Shown: positions 11,483-24,579, numbered from the stretch's first letter. The stretch is DNA of 64,000 bases from Apiospora phragmitis (GCA_038363925.1 JAQQWL010000010.1:744001-808000), one strand, 5' to 3'. Numbers and translations: made by a program. Notes: generated by a model not told the origin, from the sequence alone.

Positions 11483-13249
11483 GGCAACTGTTTTGGTTAA
11501 TTTCTTTGCGTAATGGGATAATTGGGGAGGGGTGGGGTTGAAGACGGTCGGTGGAGGCCGGAGGAGCTGACCAAGAGAAGCTGGTAGGAGGCGGGCGGGG
11601 ACATAGCTGTCACTCAAATAATAACCGATTGACGGAAGCTCTCGGAGGACAGCAAGAGTTTGCAGGCTCTCCGGACGACGCGGGGAGTTGGGGGGAGGGG
11701 GGGGGGGGGCTGAATGATCGACGGTGCTTACGAGATAAAGCTTTCAGGGCGGACCGGTGCCGATTGGCCAACCCCTTGGCCTGGGTTCTGACCCCCCCTT
11801 CCCCACAATAGATACGCCGAAATGTAGCAGATACAAATCCGAAGTTGTTTACTGATCAACGCGGGCAGGCTTGTTGTAGACACCGTCGGCATCCAGCTCT
11901 GCGCGTCCTGTGAAACGAGTCAAGCATAAGAAGCCCCAAGAAACTATCAAATACTTATATACTGCGGGGCCTGTGCTTATCTGTGACGGCCAGAGCGTTG
12001 GCGACCGATTGCGTAAAAGGCGAAGAATCTCATATTGATGCTTCGTAGTAGACTGAAGTGACGAGAGTGGGAAAGGAGGAATAGTACTAGCTCAAAAAGA
12101 GTAAAGATGATGGATGTCTTGGTAAAACAGTGGATCAAAGAGCATCGGTGGGATAGCTCGGCTGTTATATACACCTTCCCTAGCTTGCTCGATATGTCTG
12201 CTGCTTGTAACGTTCTTGTAACCCACCTCGTCGAGTCTGCCTACCCTTGAGTCTCGATGCGGTTTCCCTTCCGATGGCAGTATATCAGTGAGTAACTCGG
12301 TACACAGTGCGCTATGGAGAACTTATCCCGCTGCTTCCGGCTGCACAAGCGCATATGTTTACCTTCGGACCCCCTCTTTATCGAACCAACTCGTTTAGCT
12401 ATCGAAACAGCAACTAAGTATAGTAACCAATTTAATATAGGCTCTTGCCTGGGGGAGATGCTGCGTACCTGATAGGGGAAGATGCTGCGTACCCCATAGG
12501 GGAACTTCACGAGTCTAGACCTTTTCTCCCTGATTCTTGACACTGGCTATAACCTGGACCTACGTACTGACGACTATCCCAGGGCCGGTATATCGCGATC
12601 GCCAGCTCGTTGAAAGCGATCATCCATGATTCTCTAGGAGAGATTTAGTTCAAGAGGCCTGGGGAGGCGATTCGAGAATCACGAGCCCCTCCTACTTCAG
12701 ACTGTATTCAGCTTACAACTGACAACGCAGGTGGATCGTTTCATATGCCTACTACACAGTCCTCCAATACTTTCATTTTCTTTGGATGCTATCATCTACT
12801 ACTGGTCTCGTGCCTTTGGAGTGTAGCCTCGGCCATCTCTGGCTCTGTCCGAATACGTGCTCTTACTTACGTGTAAGCATGGATGGGATACGGAGATTTC
12901 CATAAACGAAACCGAGGAGTGATACTGCATGGACGTCGTTTTAAACTATTACGTCCCGCGTCGTGACAGCGTGGAGCTTCTTCGCCGGCGCACGGCCCGA
13001 GATGCTGGGCGACAGGAATCCGGCTGATGTTAGAGCAAGGTCAACCCCTGCCCAGCTAAAGTATATTAGTACTTCGCTTCCATTCGCGACATGTGGCTCC
13101 GCGGCATGTTTTCGTTCTCGTTTCATGATGGGGGCGGACCTGTGTTGCGACCCAATGCTGACAGAGATAAATGAGAGAGAGGTCCCACGCCAGACGGTGT
13201 TATCAGCAACCACGACTCTCTCGACTTCCGACTGCCACCAATCGACACA
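11483..13249. other. Long divergent intergenic region with short tandem repeat and G-run
   Basis: About 1.77 kb lie between the GNAT (-) and P450 (+) starts. A near-pure G tract lies at about 11688-11710. A 24-bp unit is present twice in tandem at 12452-12498. AT-rich sequence at 11940-12540 with a TATA-like stretch could be an old LTR fragment, but no pair of ends is visible. No convincing gene. Confidence 0.4.
12452..12498. repeat. Two tandem copies of a 24-bp unit
   Basis: Consecutive copies share GATGCTGCGTACC and are bounded by GGGGA. They differ at a few positions. Function unknown. Confidence 0.6.
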
Positions 13250-15255
13250 ATGGAAATCAAAATACAAGGTAGATGGCTGACCTACCTCTTGAGGTCCGGC
13301 TTCAAGGCTCTGAGCGTTCTGGCCGTAGTGGGATTGTTGGTTCCCAAGGCTTTGGTTATTGGCATCCTTTCCGGGTGGATCATCTCACACGTCACCTTGC
13401 CCACCGACGGGGTGCTACGCGAGATCGCGAATCGCCCATATATATCTTCGGTCGCCCTGGTCTTCCTCTTCCTGGCCTTAGATGCCTTGGTTATATATCC
13501 ATGGATGCGAGACCCTCTTCGATCGCTCCCCAGTACCTCGGTAAGCAGAGCATCGAAAGATTTACGAAAGGCTCACGGGGCCCCGTGAGCCGACGTGATA
13601 ACTGACCCAAATCTTCTTCAGAGATGCTCCGCTATGATAGCCGAGTCTCCGCGCGGCAAGTCCGCCCTAGCTGCTATGCGAGACTACCCGGATGCTTCGC
13701 TGATCCGCTTGGAGGGCCGGTACGCAGTCCTTTGTGCCGGTCACGACGCCCTTCGCGACATCCTCAGCACCCATGCGGCCGACTTCGAGAAGCCCTGGCC
13801 GGTCCGGTCGTTCTTGGCCCGAGCGCTGGGCTGGGGCGTCATCGTCACCGAGGGTCCGCTGCACCACCGCCAGCGCCGGATCTTGAACCCGGTCTTTCAT
13901 ATCGGCAAGATACGTATGTTGTACGGACTGATGTGGACAAAAGTCTTGATATTCGCGGAAAAGCTCGAAGAGATATTGCATGAAGGCCCGAAAAAGACCA
14001 AGGATGGCTGGGTCGAGGTCGAAATAGCGGAACTGGCCAGGTGCGTATTTATCCACATGTTTGACAGTTTCAGGGGCTTCCGCAATGAGCTCCTAGTGTG
14101 AACGATGTGGCGACGAAGATCACAATACTGACAAGTACCTATCCCTTGGCCTAGTCGTCTGACTCTGGATATTATCGGACCAGCTGCTATGGGGAGAGAC
14201 TTCCAGTCACTGACCAGCAATGAGACAAAGGTGTCGGACGCCTACCAGGAGCTGCTGAGACCCTCTTTCGGTCGCATGATATTCGCGGCGCTAAACTTCA
14301 CACTGCCCCAATGGATTGTGAAATGGCTGCCACTCAGTTCGAATCGCATCCTGGATGAGATATGCAGCTTTCTGGAGGCAACATGTGGTGAAATCCTCCA
14401 GGAAAAGAAGCGGGAGATCGCCGAAGGAAAGAATTCGCTTCCCGACTACAGCATTCTCAAAAGGATCATTGAGACAGGCGGGTTGACAGACGAGGAAATA
14501 AAAGATCAGATGTTGACTTTCTTGGCTGCCGGAGTAAGTAACCCCTTCATCTCACCCTCCCCCTCTTCTCTAATGTACGGTAGACGCAATCTCTAACATC
14601 AAAATAGCACGAAACCACGGCGGGCGCACTGACATGGGCCAGCTACCTCTGCGCCAAGCGCCCCGAAATCCAGCGCAAGCTGCGCGCCGAGATCCACGCC
14701 CGCCTCGAGTACGTCGGCGGGCAGCCCCCGGAGGGCGTCAGCTGGGACGTGCTCGAGGCGATGCCGTACCTGAACGGCTTCTGCGAGGAGGTGCTGCGGC
14801 TGTATCCGACGGTACCCGTGACGGTGCGGGAGGCGCAGCGCGCGACTTGCGTGGCGGGCTACCGGGTGGCCCGGGGCACCGAGTTCCTGCTGGTGCCGTA
14901 CGCGACGAACCGGAACCCGTGCGCGTGGGGCGGCGACGCCGACAAGATCGTGCCCGAGCGCTGGATCGATGTCGACAGCACCACGGGGGTGGCGCGGCCG
15001 AACAAGACGGGCGGCACCACGAGCAACTTCGCCAGCCTCACGTTCCTGCACGGGCCCCGCGCCTGCATCGGCCAGGACTTCGCCAAGGCGGAGCTGCGGT
15101 GCGCCGTCGCGGGCCTGGTCGGCGGCTTCGAGGTCAAGCTCCGAGAGGATCAGGGGGAGCCGAAGAGCTCGGGCGTCATTACGGCCAAGGCCGAGGGGGG
15201 CATGAGACTGCTCTTCAAGAAAGCTGTGGGGGAGGAGGAGAGGGAGGATACGTAG
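13250..15255 (+). CDS. Cytochrome P450 monooxygenase
   Basis: Exons 13250..13540, 13622..14040, 14155..14533 and 14608..15255 join in frame to 578 aa. The start lies in a good context (cacaATGG). The N-terminus has three hydrophobic segments, so the enzyme is an ER membrane P450 with a longer anchor than usual. Diagnostic motifs in order are the I-helix A-G-H-E-T-T (about residue 364), the K-helix E-E-V-L-R (ExxR), P-E-R-W, and the heme loop F-L-H-G-P-R-A-C-I-G with the ligand Cys. All splice sites are canonical and no frame is broken. The reaction is NADPH-dependent monooxygenation via P450 reductase. The substrate cannot be predicted. It is convergent with the FAD oxidase, 287 bp apart, which suggests but does not prove a shared pathway. 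Confidence 0.93.
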
Positions 15256-15541
15256 GAGCTTGGACGTCTACCAGAAATTGGGAGCGTAAGGTTGAAGATG
15301 ACAAAAGCTCTGGCACCTGTTGGGTGGAGAAAAAGGGGCGGGGTAGGTCACGGAGAACGATTTGGCTCACTGACCACGTACTTTCGCTTGCTATTCAATC
15401 GACCGGTCTTAGGATGTAATTGATGATGCATGTATTGACGATTATGATTACATGTATTTAAGTTCTAAGTAATGGGTATCTTTCATCCCTGAATGTCTAA
15501 TAACATTATTATAAGAAACCACGCGCGCACGTACGCCCACC

Positions 15542-17348
15542 TCATTTCCATCCGTAGCCAGTGCGGTTGCTGATCTTGAAGCCGCGCGGCGAGCGCGTCT
15601 GGAAGACGCCCGCGGGGTCGTACTTGGCGGCGGCGTCCGTGATCTTGGCCACGTTGGCCTCGCCGTAGCTGGTCAGGGGGTCCTGGTAGTCGTAGGCGTA
15701 GTTGATGTACTGCCACTGCACGGCGGCGCCGACGCTCTGGGCGAACTGCATGGTGCCGTCGCTCCACTTGCGCATCTGCTCGCGCGCGACGCGCTCCTGA
15801 TCCTCGCCGTTGACGGCCAAGGTGAACAGCAGCATGATGACGTTGTCGGTCTCGCGGTCGAGCCCCAGCACGTTGCCGCCGCGCTCCTCGCTGTGCTTGC
15901 TGAAGACGGTCGGGATCGACTGGAACATGGCTTGCGTGATGAAGTCGCCGTCGGGCGACTGCGCCGCCATGAAGGCGCACAGCTCGTCGTGCAGCTCGAG
16001 CACCTTCTCGTAGACGCGGCGGTCGTTCTTGATCGTGCCGGTCCACCAGATGTCGCGGTAGCCCGCCGGCTGCTCGAGCTCGTCCGTCAGGTTCTTGTGG
16101 GTCGCGACGCGCATCGTGTTGGCCAGCTGGCTCTCCGCAGGGGCCAGGTCCAGGAACGGGACGAGCGCGGCGGGGCGCTCGTGGCCCTCGGTGTCGACCA
16201 GGCTGCTGATGATGATGGTGTCCTTGAGCGCGGGCTGGTACGACCAGAACACGATGGCCGAGTCGTTGAGGGCGTTGTTGTGGTTGTTGACCCAGTCGAC
16301 GTGGGCGTCGATGGCCGGCTCCGTGGCGGTCTTGTTCCACTGGACTACGCCGCCCCAGAGAGGGGGCGATTCGAAGGCCTGCATGTCGAAGCGGGTGACA
16401 ATGCCGAAGTTGGACTGACCGCCCTTCATGGCTTGATACAGATCCGAGTTCTCGGTGGCGTTGGCGTTAATGATGGTACTGTTTGGCACGTCAGTCTTCG
16501 GCATGGTCTAGAAGTTACATATGTATGGGTGAAACCACTTACCCGTTGGCAAGGACAACCTCGAAGTTTACGACGTTGTCGCAGGCGAAACCCTTTCGCG
16601 CCGAGTAGAAGGAGTTGCCGCCACCGTTGAGGAAGCCGGCGACACCGACGGTGGAAGCTCTGCCGCCAGGGACGGTCATGCCATGCGGCTCGAGCGCCGC
16701 GTAGACTCCACCCCAGCGAGTACCCGGGGAAATACGAGCCACCTTCTTCTCGGCGTCGTAGACGGTGCTGTCCATCAAACCCAAGTCGATGGTCACGCCA
16801 TCCTCAACTGCACACCCTCTCTGTTAGCGGGACCTTGTATCGAGCATGTCTTGGTGGAATGTGCCTACTATTGTTTGCCGGCCAGATGAAATGGCCACCA
16901 CTGCGGACAGCAAATTCGCAAGTGGTCTCTTTCACCAACGTAGTCACGGCCAGGGCGACCTCCTCGGGCGTTGTCGGTTGGACCTATATAACCCGGATGG
17001 TTAGTCAGGCCACGGCCACGAAAGGTGACATAGCGAGATATATCAGGACAGGGATGGACTTACGATGCACCAAGGTGTCAACTGGGATGTGATGGACCAG
17101 TACGACTTGGTTCGATCCTCATAGTCCTCGGAATCCGGTGTAAGCACGTTGGCAAGACCGGCCTTCTTCAGGGCAGTGCACTTGTCGGGGATGTCAGCAG
17201 GGCAGACCGGAGGGAGCTTTGCCGCAAACAAGCGCGAGGCAGGCGGGTGACTTACGCAGCTGCATGCACCGTTTGGCAAGCCCAATGCGGGGGAAGCGAG
17301 AGCCGCTGCCGCCAAGGCTGAGACAGGGGCCGATCTGGAAAACTTCAT
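15542..17348 (-). CDS. Secreted FAD-linked oxidase (BBE-like)
   Basis: Five exons: 17348..17256, 17180..17064, 16983..16869, 16807..16543 and 16478..15542, giving about 508 aa. A 39-bp first intron ending at 17217 would add 11 codons. Residues 1-20 form a signal peptide (M-K-F-S-R-S-A-P-V, Ala-rich core). The FAD_binding_4 (PCMH) domain has Q-P-T-T-P-E-E-V, then R-S-G-G-H-F with the His expected to bind FAD covalently, then G-V-T-I-D-L, V-P-G-G-R and A-C-D-N-V-V-N-F-E-V-V-L-A-N-G. The BBE C-terminal segment reads Y-I-N-Y-A-Y-D-Y-Q-D, then K-Y-D-P-x-G-V-F-Q. Such oxidases transfer hydride to O2 on sugars, phenols or alkaloid-like metabolites and are common in secondary-metabolite clusters. The gene is intact. 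Confidence 0.92.
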
Positions 17349-19215
17349 CTTGGCTTGGCGAGGTAACAAAAACCTGTCCTGAAGGTATGAGTGGGATTGG
17401 CCGGAAAGAAGGTTAAGGATAGACGTGGGTGAGACACGCTTGAGTTTGGACCTCCTGTTACTCGGGAACAGAGTGCCTTTTCTACTACTACCGACTGTCG
17501 AGGGGGGGACGCTGCAGCCTCGGCAGCAGCTCCTCGCTAATCTCGCCGTCGTAAGCGAGGATCTACAGGCGTATTGCCTGGCTTCGGCCCAAGTCCTACA
17601 TTGAGCCCCTCACTCCACCGTAATATCGGTATCCTCATGCAGGTGCACCTTTGCAGTTAGTATCATTTCCGGACCGGTGCACTAGACGCCGGCATTTGGG
17701 CTATATGTACACGCGAGTCACACGTGGGCGTCCCATTTCCTGCAATAATTTCCTTTTCGTACAACGTCCACTCAACTGGCACGTCGGTGAAGACTGATCA
17801 TGCCAACGGCTCATCATAATCACCTGATTGGATTTTACAAACATGAGGTGTTGCTTAGACGATAGCTCCAGACAATCACCGCCTCGCAGTATGTAGAATA
17901 CCTTTGTTGGTAGCTTCTGGATTTCTGGTGTTCAAAGCGGGGGTAATATACGTACTACCAGCCATTAGTTTCATCGTCTCGGGCCTGACGGGAGGAAGGC
18001 AAGCCGTAGTTCCCTTACATGTCAAAGGGTTTTGCCGAGCACCGAGACCAAAGTGCGGTCGGTGTGCGGGAGGGCGGATCGAAGATAAGAATGAAAATTT
18101 GAAGGAATCTAAAATTACTGCATTATTACTACTATTAAGATGTAAATGGTAAGGGCGAGGCAACGGTTCAGAGTTGATGTTCCTCCGAGACTACCTAGTG
18201 CGGTCTTTTTCCTTGCTGGGGTATAGGGTCACGACTCATGCACACCAGCGCCCCTTTTTACTAGTACTACCATGGCCAACCAGATCCCTGTCATTTGCCC
18301 TCTCCGCATGTTACGGCCCGGAACCGACCCATGGCGAGCCCATCTGCCAAGCCAATGCAGATTGTACATGGTACGATGGGATTATGTGACCCTGCACCGA
18401 AGAGCAGGAAAGTCTCCGGGCGGTCCGTGCTGCCGTAGGGCCAAGGAGAGGAGAAGGGAGATACCCTGATCCCCGTCCTCTATTCCTGCCTATGTCTGCC
18501 TCTCATAGGCAAGAGAAAAACTTGGTTCAGCGTTGTATGTAACATGCAGGTTGCATATCTTCGATTTAACGTTCAACTTCAAAGCCGAACCAAGCCTTCG
18601 TGAAGATGGGTTCGATGCTACGGTCGACGCGATTGGTCGAGTGAACGGAGAGTGTATACCTTAAGGCGGCGAGGTCGAAATGAACATCAAGTATGGGGAA
18701 GGAATATCATTACTGTTGCATTTTTCTATTAGTCGAATGCGCCTGATTGTTATTGGCATTATGCAGGGGCCTAACAAATCTTTGTATGTATTAAGAGTTG
18801 CCAGGTACGCCTGCAGGGAAGAAAACGAAGACGTCGAAGTTTGATTATGAGCCGCGCTTTTGCCGTACGCCTGCAGAATGGTGCTGGGGGGTATTGGAGA
18901 GGGAAGTGATACCTTCCGGCTATCCCAGACATACTGTGTCTCAATATGTAGTAGTATGGAAATGTTCTAGCACCGTTACTAGCTAGCTTTAAACTCTAAA
19001 CGTACGTTATATGCATCAATGACAGGGGTGTGTGTCGCTGTCCTTCCGGCCTTGCATACACACATATTTAGAGTTGAAGCTGCGCAACGCTGTCTGTTCG
19101 CGCCTCTTGAAACTGAATGATAGATATATATTGCTTCTGCTGCGCCTTGTTCCACGCTGTCCGCACGTAGATCGTCGTCCCCCTCCCCAATTCTCTCTCT
19201 CCCGCCCGCGCAACT
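17349..19215. other. Long intergenic region, no gene supported
   Basis: About 1.87 kb lie between two divergent starts (FAD oxidase and receptor). Only short ORFs without codon or domain support occur. The 60 bp before the receptor ATG are pyrimidine-rich, like a fungal 5' UTR. Confidence 0.45.
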
Positions 19216-20835
19216 ATGCCGTTCGACGTCAATGGCACCATCACCATCATGCCTCCGCCGCCGGGGTATGTGGTCAACTTCGCCGATCCACCCCAGGAGG
19301 GGGTCACTGTGATGTGGACTGTTTGCATCGTCGAGAACATCTTGGCGGTGATGTTCCTCGCCCAGCGCTACTACACCAAGATGTTTATCGTGCGAAAGTT
19401 CCAGGCCGAAGATGGTAGATATCCCCTCCTCTCAGGACAACAAAGACCGCCACGCCCCATTACGGGCGCGATAGAAAGAATAAAAGCAAAAGAAGAAGAA
19501 GAAGAAAAAGACATACCTGCTGACCCCCGCCTGCTCTGTTTAGTTACCGTCCTCATCGCTTGGCTGACTTCCGTGGCGACACAGGGCCACTTGTTACACC
19601 TCTATTATATCAAGGCTGTGGGCGTGCACGCCTTCGAAATGCCCCTGGAGAGGTACGTCGTCTTTTCCAAGGTATGTATGCTGTCTCTGGTAGCGATCGA
19701 ATCTCTTTCTTCGTGGTGTATCGTTTATTAAGCAAAACGTATCTGCTCAGATCATCTATTCGGCACCGCTCGTCTACACCGTCACCGTCGGCGCGGCCAA
19801 GGCCACCTTATGTCTCTTCTACCGGCGCATCAACCCCGCCCGGACCTTCCAGATCGGGGTGTGGCTGCTGATGTTCATCTGTGTCGGCTCCTCCGCCGCC
19901 GTCTGCTTCAGTCTCATGTTCGCCTGTAGGCCCATAGCGGCCAGCTGGGACCCCTTGCTCGCGGGCACAGCAGACTGTCTCGACCGGCCGGCAATATATG
20001 TGGCGACGGCGGCCATAGGCGTCTTCACCGACGTGATGCTGCTGGTGTTCCCCATACCTACGATCGTCGGGCTGAATATTAGGCTGAGGCAGAAGGTCGC
20101 CCTCATTGGTCTTTTTGTTGTCGGTTCCATGTAAGCGAGGACCCTCCCTCTCTCTCTCTCCTTTTCACCCCTTCAGCTCTGTACTCCTCGGTCAGTGATA
20201 CTGATATTCCGGCAGAACTATGATAACGTCAATCGTACGCCTCATCATCCTGCTCCCAAGTCTTTCGAATCTGGACCAGACCTTTGCGTTGAGAAGTGGC
20301 ACTCTGTGGATGTACGATAAGCAACCCCTTCCCCTCCATCCCTCAAAGCCAAGTGCTACCATTCCATTGTCCCATCTGCTGACACCATATCCCATCATCT
20401 AGTTGCATCGAATCCAACCTCCTGATCATGTGCTGCTGCCTCCCGACGCTGCGCCAGTTCTTCCGGCACGTAGCGCCGAGCTGGATCGGCGAGAGCAAGG
20501 CCTCGGCGGCGGACTCGACGGGCAAGCTGAAGGCATACGCGCTGCGGACGTTCGGCGGCAGCGGCCCGGCGCGGTCGACGCCGCGGCGCCGGTCGCAGGC
20601 CGCGCTGGACAGCTTCATGATGCGGACGCAGGGCACCCGCATCGGCGACGGCGGCGACGACTACGAGAACGGCGGCCACGGCCACGGCCAAGCCTACGGC
20701 AACAACAAGGGCAGCCTGGATGGCGCGGGATGGCGGTCGGATTCCCGGTTCGGCGCGACGACGGATATACGGGGCGGGCGGCGGGACGACCAGTCGCTCG
20801 AGGGGGGAGGAGGGGGATTTCCAGGGGGACTTTGA
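19216..20835 (+). CDS. Rhodopsin-domain integral membrane protein (Pth11-like receptor family)
   Basis: Exons 19216..19414, 19544..19671, 19751..20130, 20216..20311 and 20403..20835 give 411 aa, all with GT-AG junctions and continuous frame. Seven hydrophobic helices are visible. The fungal rhodopsin-domain signatures are present: the loop A-E-D-V ahead of helix 2, K-A-T-L-C-L-F-Y-R-R-I (the L-x-x-Y-R-R-I-F signature) in helix 3, a C-R-P-I-A-A-S-W-D motif with C-L-D-R after it, D-V-M-L-L-V-F-P-I-P in helix 5, and I-E-S-N-L-L-I-M at helix 7. The C-terminal tail is long, polar and Gly-rich. Members include Pth11-related surface-sensing proteins. The ligand is unknown and the CFEM extracellular domain is absent. 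Confidence 0.88.
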
Positions 20836-21380
20836 GAGTGATAAGGAGATCCTCCGGTCTAGGACTGTCAGGGTGGAGAGTTCACGTATGAGTACTCATG
20901 GGTGATCGGTTATTTATCAGCGTTATTATTCCATTTTCATAGCTCCACCTGACTTTCTGGTTTGCTGCTCCTGTCCCAGCTTTTTGGCGTCAGTGTGGGG
21001 CAATCACACAATCCATTTAACCTTGTAATCTCTTGACAGGCACCTCATAATCAGCTGGATAGACCTGTAATTCTGGGACGACTTCCTTGGAATCAGCTGT
21101 GACTGAGTACGAAGCATCGGCAGATAAGGGGTTGAAATGAGAGTTGACTGCTGCGACCGACAGTCTGTCGTGGCACCTCAGGACTCTTGCCAAGAGTCTC
21201 AAGGCAGAATTGGCGGCTTACCCCTGATTGGATCGTTTACCATGGGCGCATGCAGGTGCGGCGGCAAATAATTTCTGCCTGACGTGAGTGAGGAGTAAGA
21301 TGATGGATGATCTTCTTGGAGAACACACTTGGATACCTATTCACAACTAACAGACATCCCTTTCGGAAATCATCACCAAC
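20836..21380. other. Intergenic, no gene seen
   Basis: 545 bp downstream of the receptor and upstream of the NACHT relic. It should hold the receptor 3' UTR. Nothing else recognised. Confidence 0.5.
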
Positions 21381-24300
21381 ATGGAGGCCCTTGCGGTGAT
21401 CGGGTTGGCGAGCAACCTCTTGCAGTTCATCGAACTCGGATGCAAGCTCTTGGAAAAGGCGAAAGGCATCCAGCAATCGAGCGTCGGGAGTACCGAAGAG
21501 GACGCTAGCCACCTACCTATTGCGATGAGCCTGGAGGCCTCATTCGGTAGGCTATCGGCATCAGCGAACAAGCCGCAAAGCGAACAGGAAATGACAATAC
21601 ACGGCACTGCTTTAGAATGTGCATGTGCGGCTCGCCAACTAAGCCAAAAGCAAGGAGAAGGAAGATTTAGTCATCAGACTAGATCACACCATCAATGCCC
21701 TCAATACTCAACTACTCCTCTTGATACGGTACTTTCTCCCTTCTCCATGTTTCATCAATTTCTTCAGGTTCCATCTCGCTATAATTATTCCTCCCTGGAA
21801 CGCTGACCAATCCCCGACAGATCGGACCTTGTCGCTCTTTCGGATACTTCCTTCGAATGGAAAAGCATACAGGGAACTCAGCTCCAATCTATCGATGCAC
21901 AGATCAAATCGTTACGGGGGGGATATTAACAGAAACTCTCACAGCACAGCCGCTGTTGCAGAACTCTGTAAGATATTGGAGAAGCCTCACCAGTCATTGC
22001 TTGCCGTGCGACAACACCAGATCCTGGAAAGTCTTCGTTTCGACTTAATGCACGATCGCGAGGAAGGGATCATCGAAGCACATGAGACGACTTACGACTG
22101 GATATTAAGGCCAGAAGGACCGTTTGCCACATCTGCTCTCGAGTCTTCAAGCAAACTGCTTCAATCGTGGCTGCAGCAGAATGGCGGCATCTTTCTTATC
22201 ATGGGAAAGCCAGGGGCCGGCAAATCAGTTCTGATGAAAACGATCAGCAGGCACGAGAACTTCCACGATAGACTGACCAGTACATAGAATGGCTCGCAAG
22301 TCATTGTGGCAACATTCTTCTTCTGGAACGCTGGGAGTGGTCACCAAAAGTCCTTCCAGGGCCTCGTCCGAAGTCTCCTTTTTCCATTCTATCTCAGGCG
22401 CCCGAACTAATACCTGCGGTATTCCCAAAAGAGTGGGAAGAAACGACACAGTTCTCCGGTCAGTCATGGACAGCTCACCATGACCATAAAAGGATCAACG
22501 CGGTATTCGAGGAACTATTGCGTTCAGAGCTCACGTTTCGCAAACGCAAGTTCGTATTTCTTATCGATGGCTTAGACGAACTGGAGGGCGATCATTACCA
22601 CATGGTGGAGCGCATCAGATCATGGTCGACAACTGGGGGTGACAATCTCAAGATCTGTGTCTCGAGTAGGGAGTGGAACGTATTCACTAATTAGTGGATT
22701 CTCAGATTGCGATGGTCTCCAGCTACAGATGTTAACACACGAGGATATGTTCGGACTGCCAGAGACACATTAGCAGGCAATACCGACTTCAAACGTCTCG
22801 AGATCTCCAACGAGGAGCTCGAGACGTTTGCTGAGAGTTTAGTCGAGAAGGCGGAAGGTGTATTCTTATGGACCAGCTTGGTCCTCCGACTGCTGCAGGA
22901 GGGTCTATCGGACGGTGACGAGATGCGACATCTTCAGACCAAGCTTGACGTACTCCCCACCGAGCTGGAGGACCTCTTCGAACATATGCTTACGTCAATA
23001 AGGAGGGGAGATCAAGCTTACGCCTTCAAGATGATCTTTTTTGTTTCAGGGGTTTCGTCCACTCTTAAATCGCCCCTTCTGTTTCAAATGCTTTTCCTGG
23101 ACCTCATATACGAAGGAGACCACGCCATGGACCCAGCCGAAGTACTGGCTTCACAATACCAGGGCCTAACTCAAACAGAAGTTGAAGAACATTTGCAAAC
23201 GAACTTATCAAAGCTTCGAAAACGACTTACGGGTCGTTGCAAATGTCTCTTGGAAATTAGACAAGCCGAACCCTATGATCCTGATTGGCCGACCGGACAG
23301 AATCACACACCACTATACAATGAGACTGTTCACCTGACTCATAGGAACGTCAAAGAGTACATCGAGGGCGATAAACCTATTTCCATACTGAACAGGTTTG
23401 CCGGCGGAATCATTTGGGAGGCCGACCATCTGCAGACTCTGACAGCACATTTCAAATTCTTGGTCAAGTCTGGACATAAGTTCATGGGTTGGCCACACTC
23501 AGAGGTTAAAGCTTGCGATCAGTATAGGAAGGGCAACGGTTCCAGCACCTGCGCGATAAAGGGATTCGCGCTTTGGTTCACTGCCGACCTTTCCTTTACC
23601 CTTTTGAAGCTTCGACGTACTATGGCTCTCACGCCGATTTACATCATCGAATTCCTGAAACATATTTCCACCTTAGTGGAACATATAGAAGGAGGGAAAT
23701 TTTCTCAAATCCACTTGCTCGAACGGGGCTTTTTACCAGGAATGCGGTACTGCACACATCCATCTTGACCAAGGTTCCTGGATAGAAGAACCAGTTCTGG
23801 TTTGTAGCTGGGGGAAAGACATGGGTATGCATGTCTCCATTCCTCATCTTTGTGGATCTTTGGCGATTCCTGAGCTTTTTGGCACGGGGACATCAGATAT
23901 AGGGTCTGATCCAGGGGAAATCCATGATCCAGCTGGGTTAATTCGATATACAGCTTTCCCTGACATGGCACCATCTGGAAATTCCGCAGAACCAAACATT
24001 AGGCGGGCGGAAACTTTGGACCTCATACTAAGTTATGATCTCCATGTTGATCGTATGTCATACGGGTGCCTGCATGAGGAGCGCGTGGAGAAATGCTATG
24101 ATTGGACTGTTTGGCAAGTCATGCTATTCCGACGACTTCTAGGAAATTCTGAGCATATCTGTCCCGAAGATATGAATTCTCTCTTCATCAAGCTTTTGGG
24201 CCGAGGTATTGAGACTCAGTTCTGCCTGGAAGTTCACCATAGCCTTTCTAGGAACCACCTACAAGACTACCCACTGACATCTTACCCCTCTTGGATGTCT

Positions 24301-24579
24301 GCGGATCGGGAAAGGAATTACTCGTTGGCAGAGATCTGGACAGACCCAGTCGAAAAGGTTTCGCAACCATGTGATATTGATCGGGTTGACACAGATCGCC
24401 CCAATCATGAACCGCTTGCAATATTTCTCCTTGCGGAAGACTCCAAGCTTGCCACAATGGCTAAAGAGAAGGGAGGGGTGCTCTCTCTCGCGGATATTTT
24501 CGATTACATGGGTATCCGCCTTGACGACAGCCAGACAAGCAACATCAAAATGCCAACCATACCACACTTAGATGGATGA
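21381..24579 (+). pseudogene. NACHT NTPase (fungal NLR-like), decayed
   Basis: The start M-E-A-L-A-V-I-G-L-A-S-N-L-L-Q-F-I is the usual N-terminal leader of fungal NACHT proteins. The P-loop G-K-P-G-A-G-K-S-V-L-M-K is at about 22205. Downstream blocks A-T-F-F-F-W-N-A-G, L-S-Q-A-P-E-L-I-P, F-V-F-L-I-D-G-L-D-E-L (Walker B) and K-I-C-V-S-S-R-E-W appear in order but in changing frames. Lesions: an in-frame TAG at about 22285 where the family has Trp, a one-base loss near 22385, a shift near 22692, a one-base loss near 22752, and another frame change near 23770 before the C-terminal part (23821..24579). No WD40, ankyrin or TPR repeats are visible at the C-terminus. Intact relatives act in incompatibility and cell-death signalling. 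Confidence 0.82.

Noticed and set aside
11950..12560. Possible solo LTR
   Set aside because: A TATA-like stretch and AT-rich text were seen, but no matching terminal repeats, TG...CA ends or target duplication could be identified.
15893..16630. A 245-aa plus-strand ORF opposite the FAD oxidase
   Set aside because: It is the antisense shadow of a GC-rich conserved exon, with Arg/Val-rich composition and no domain.
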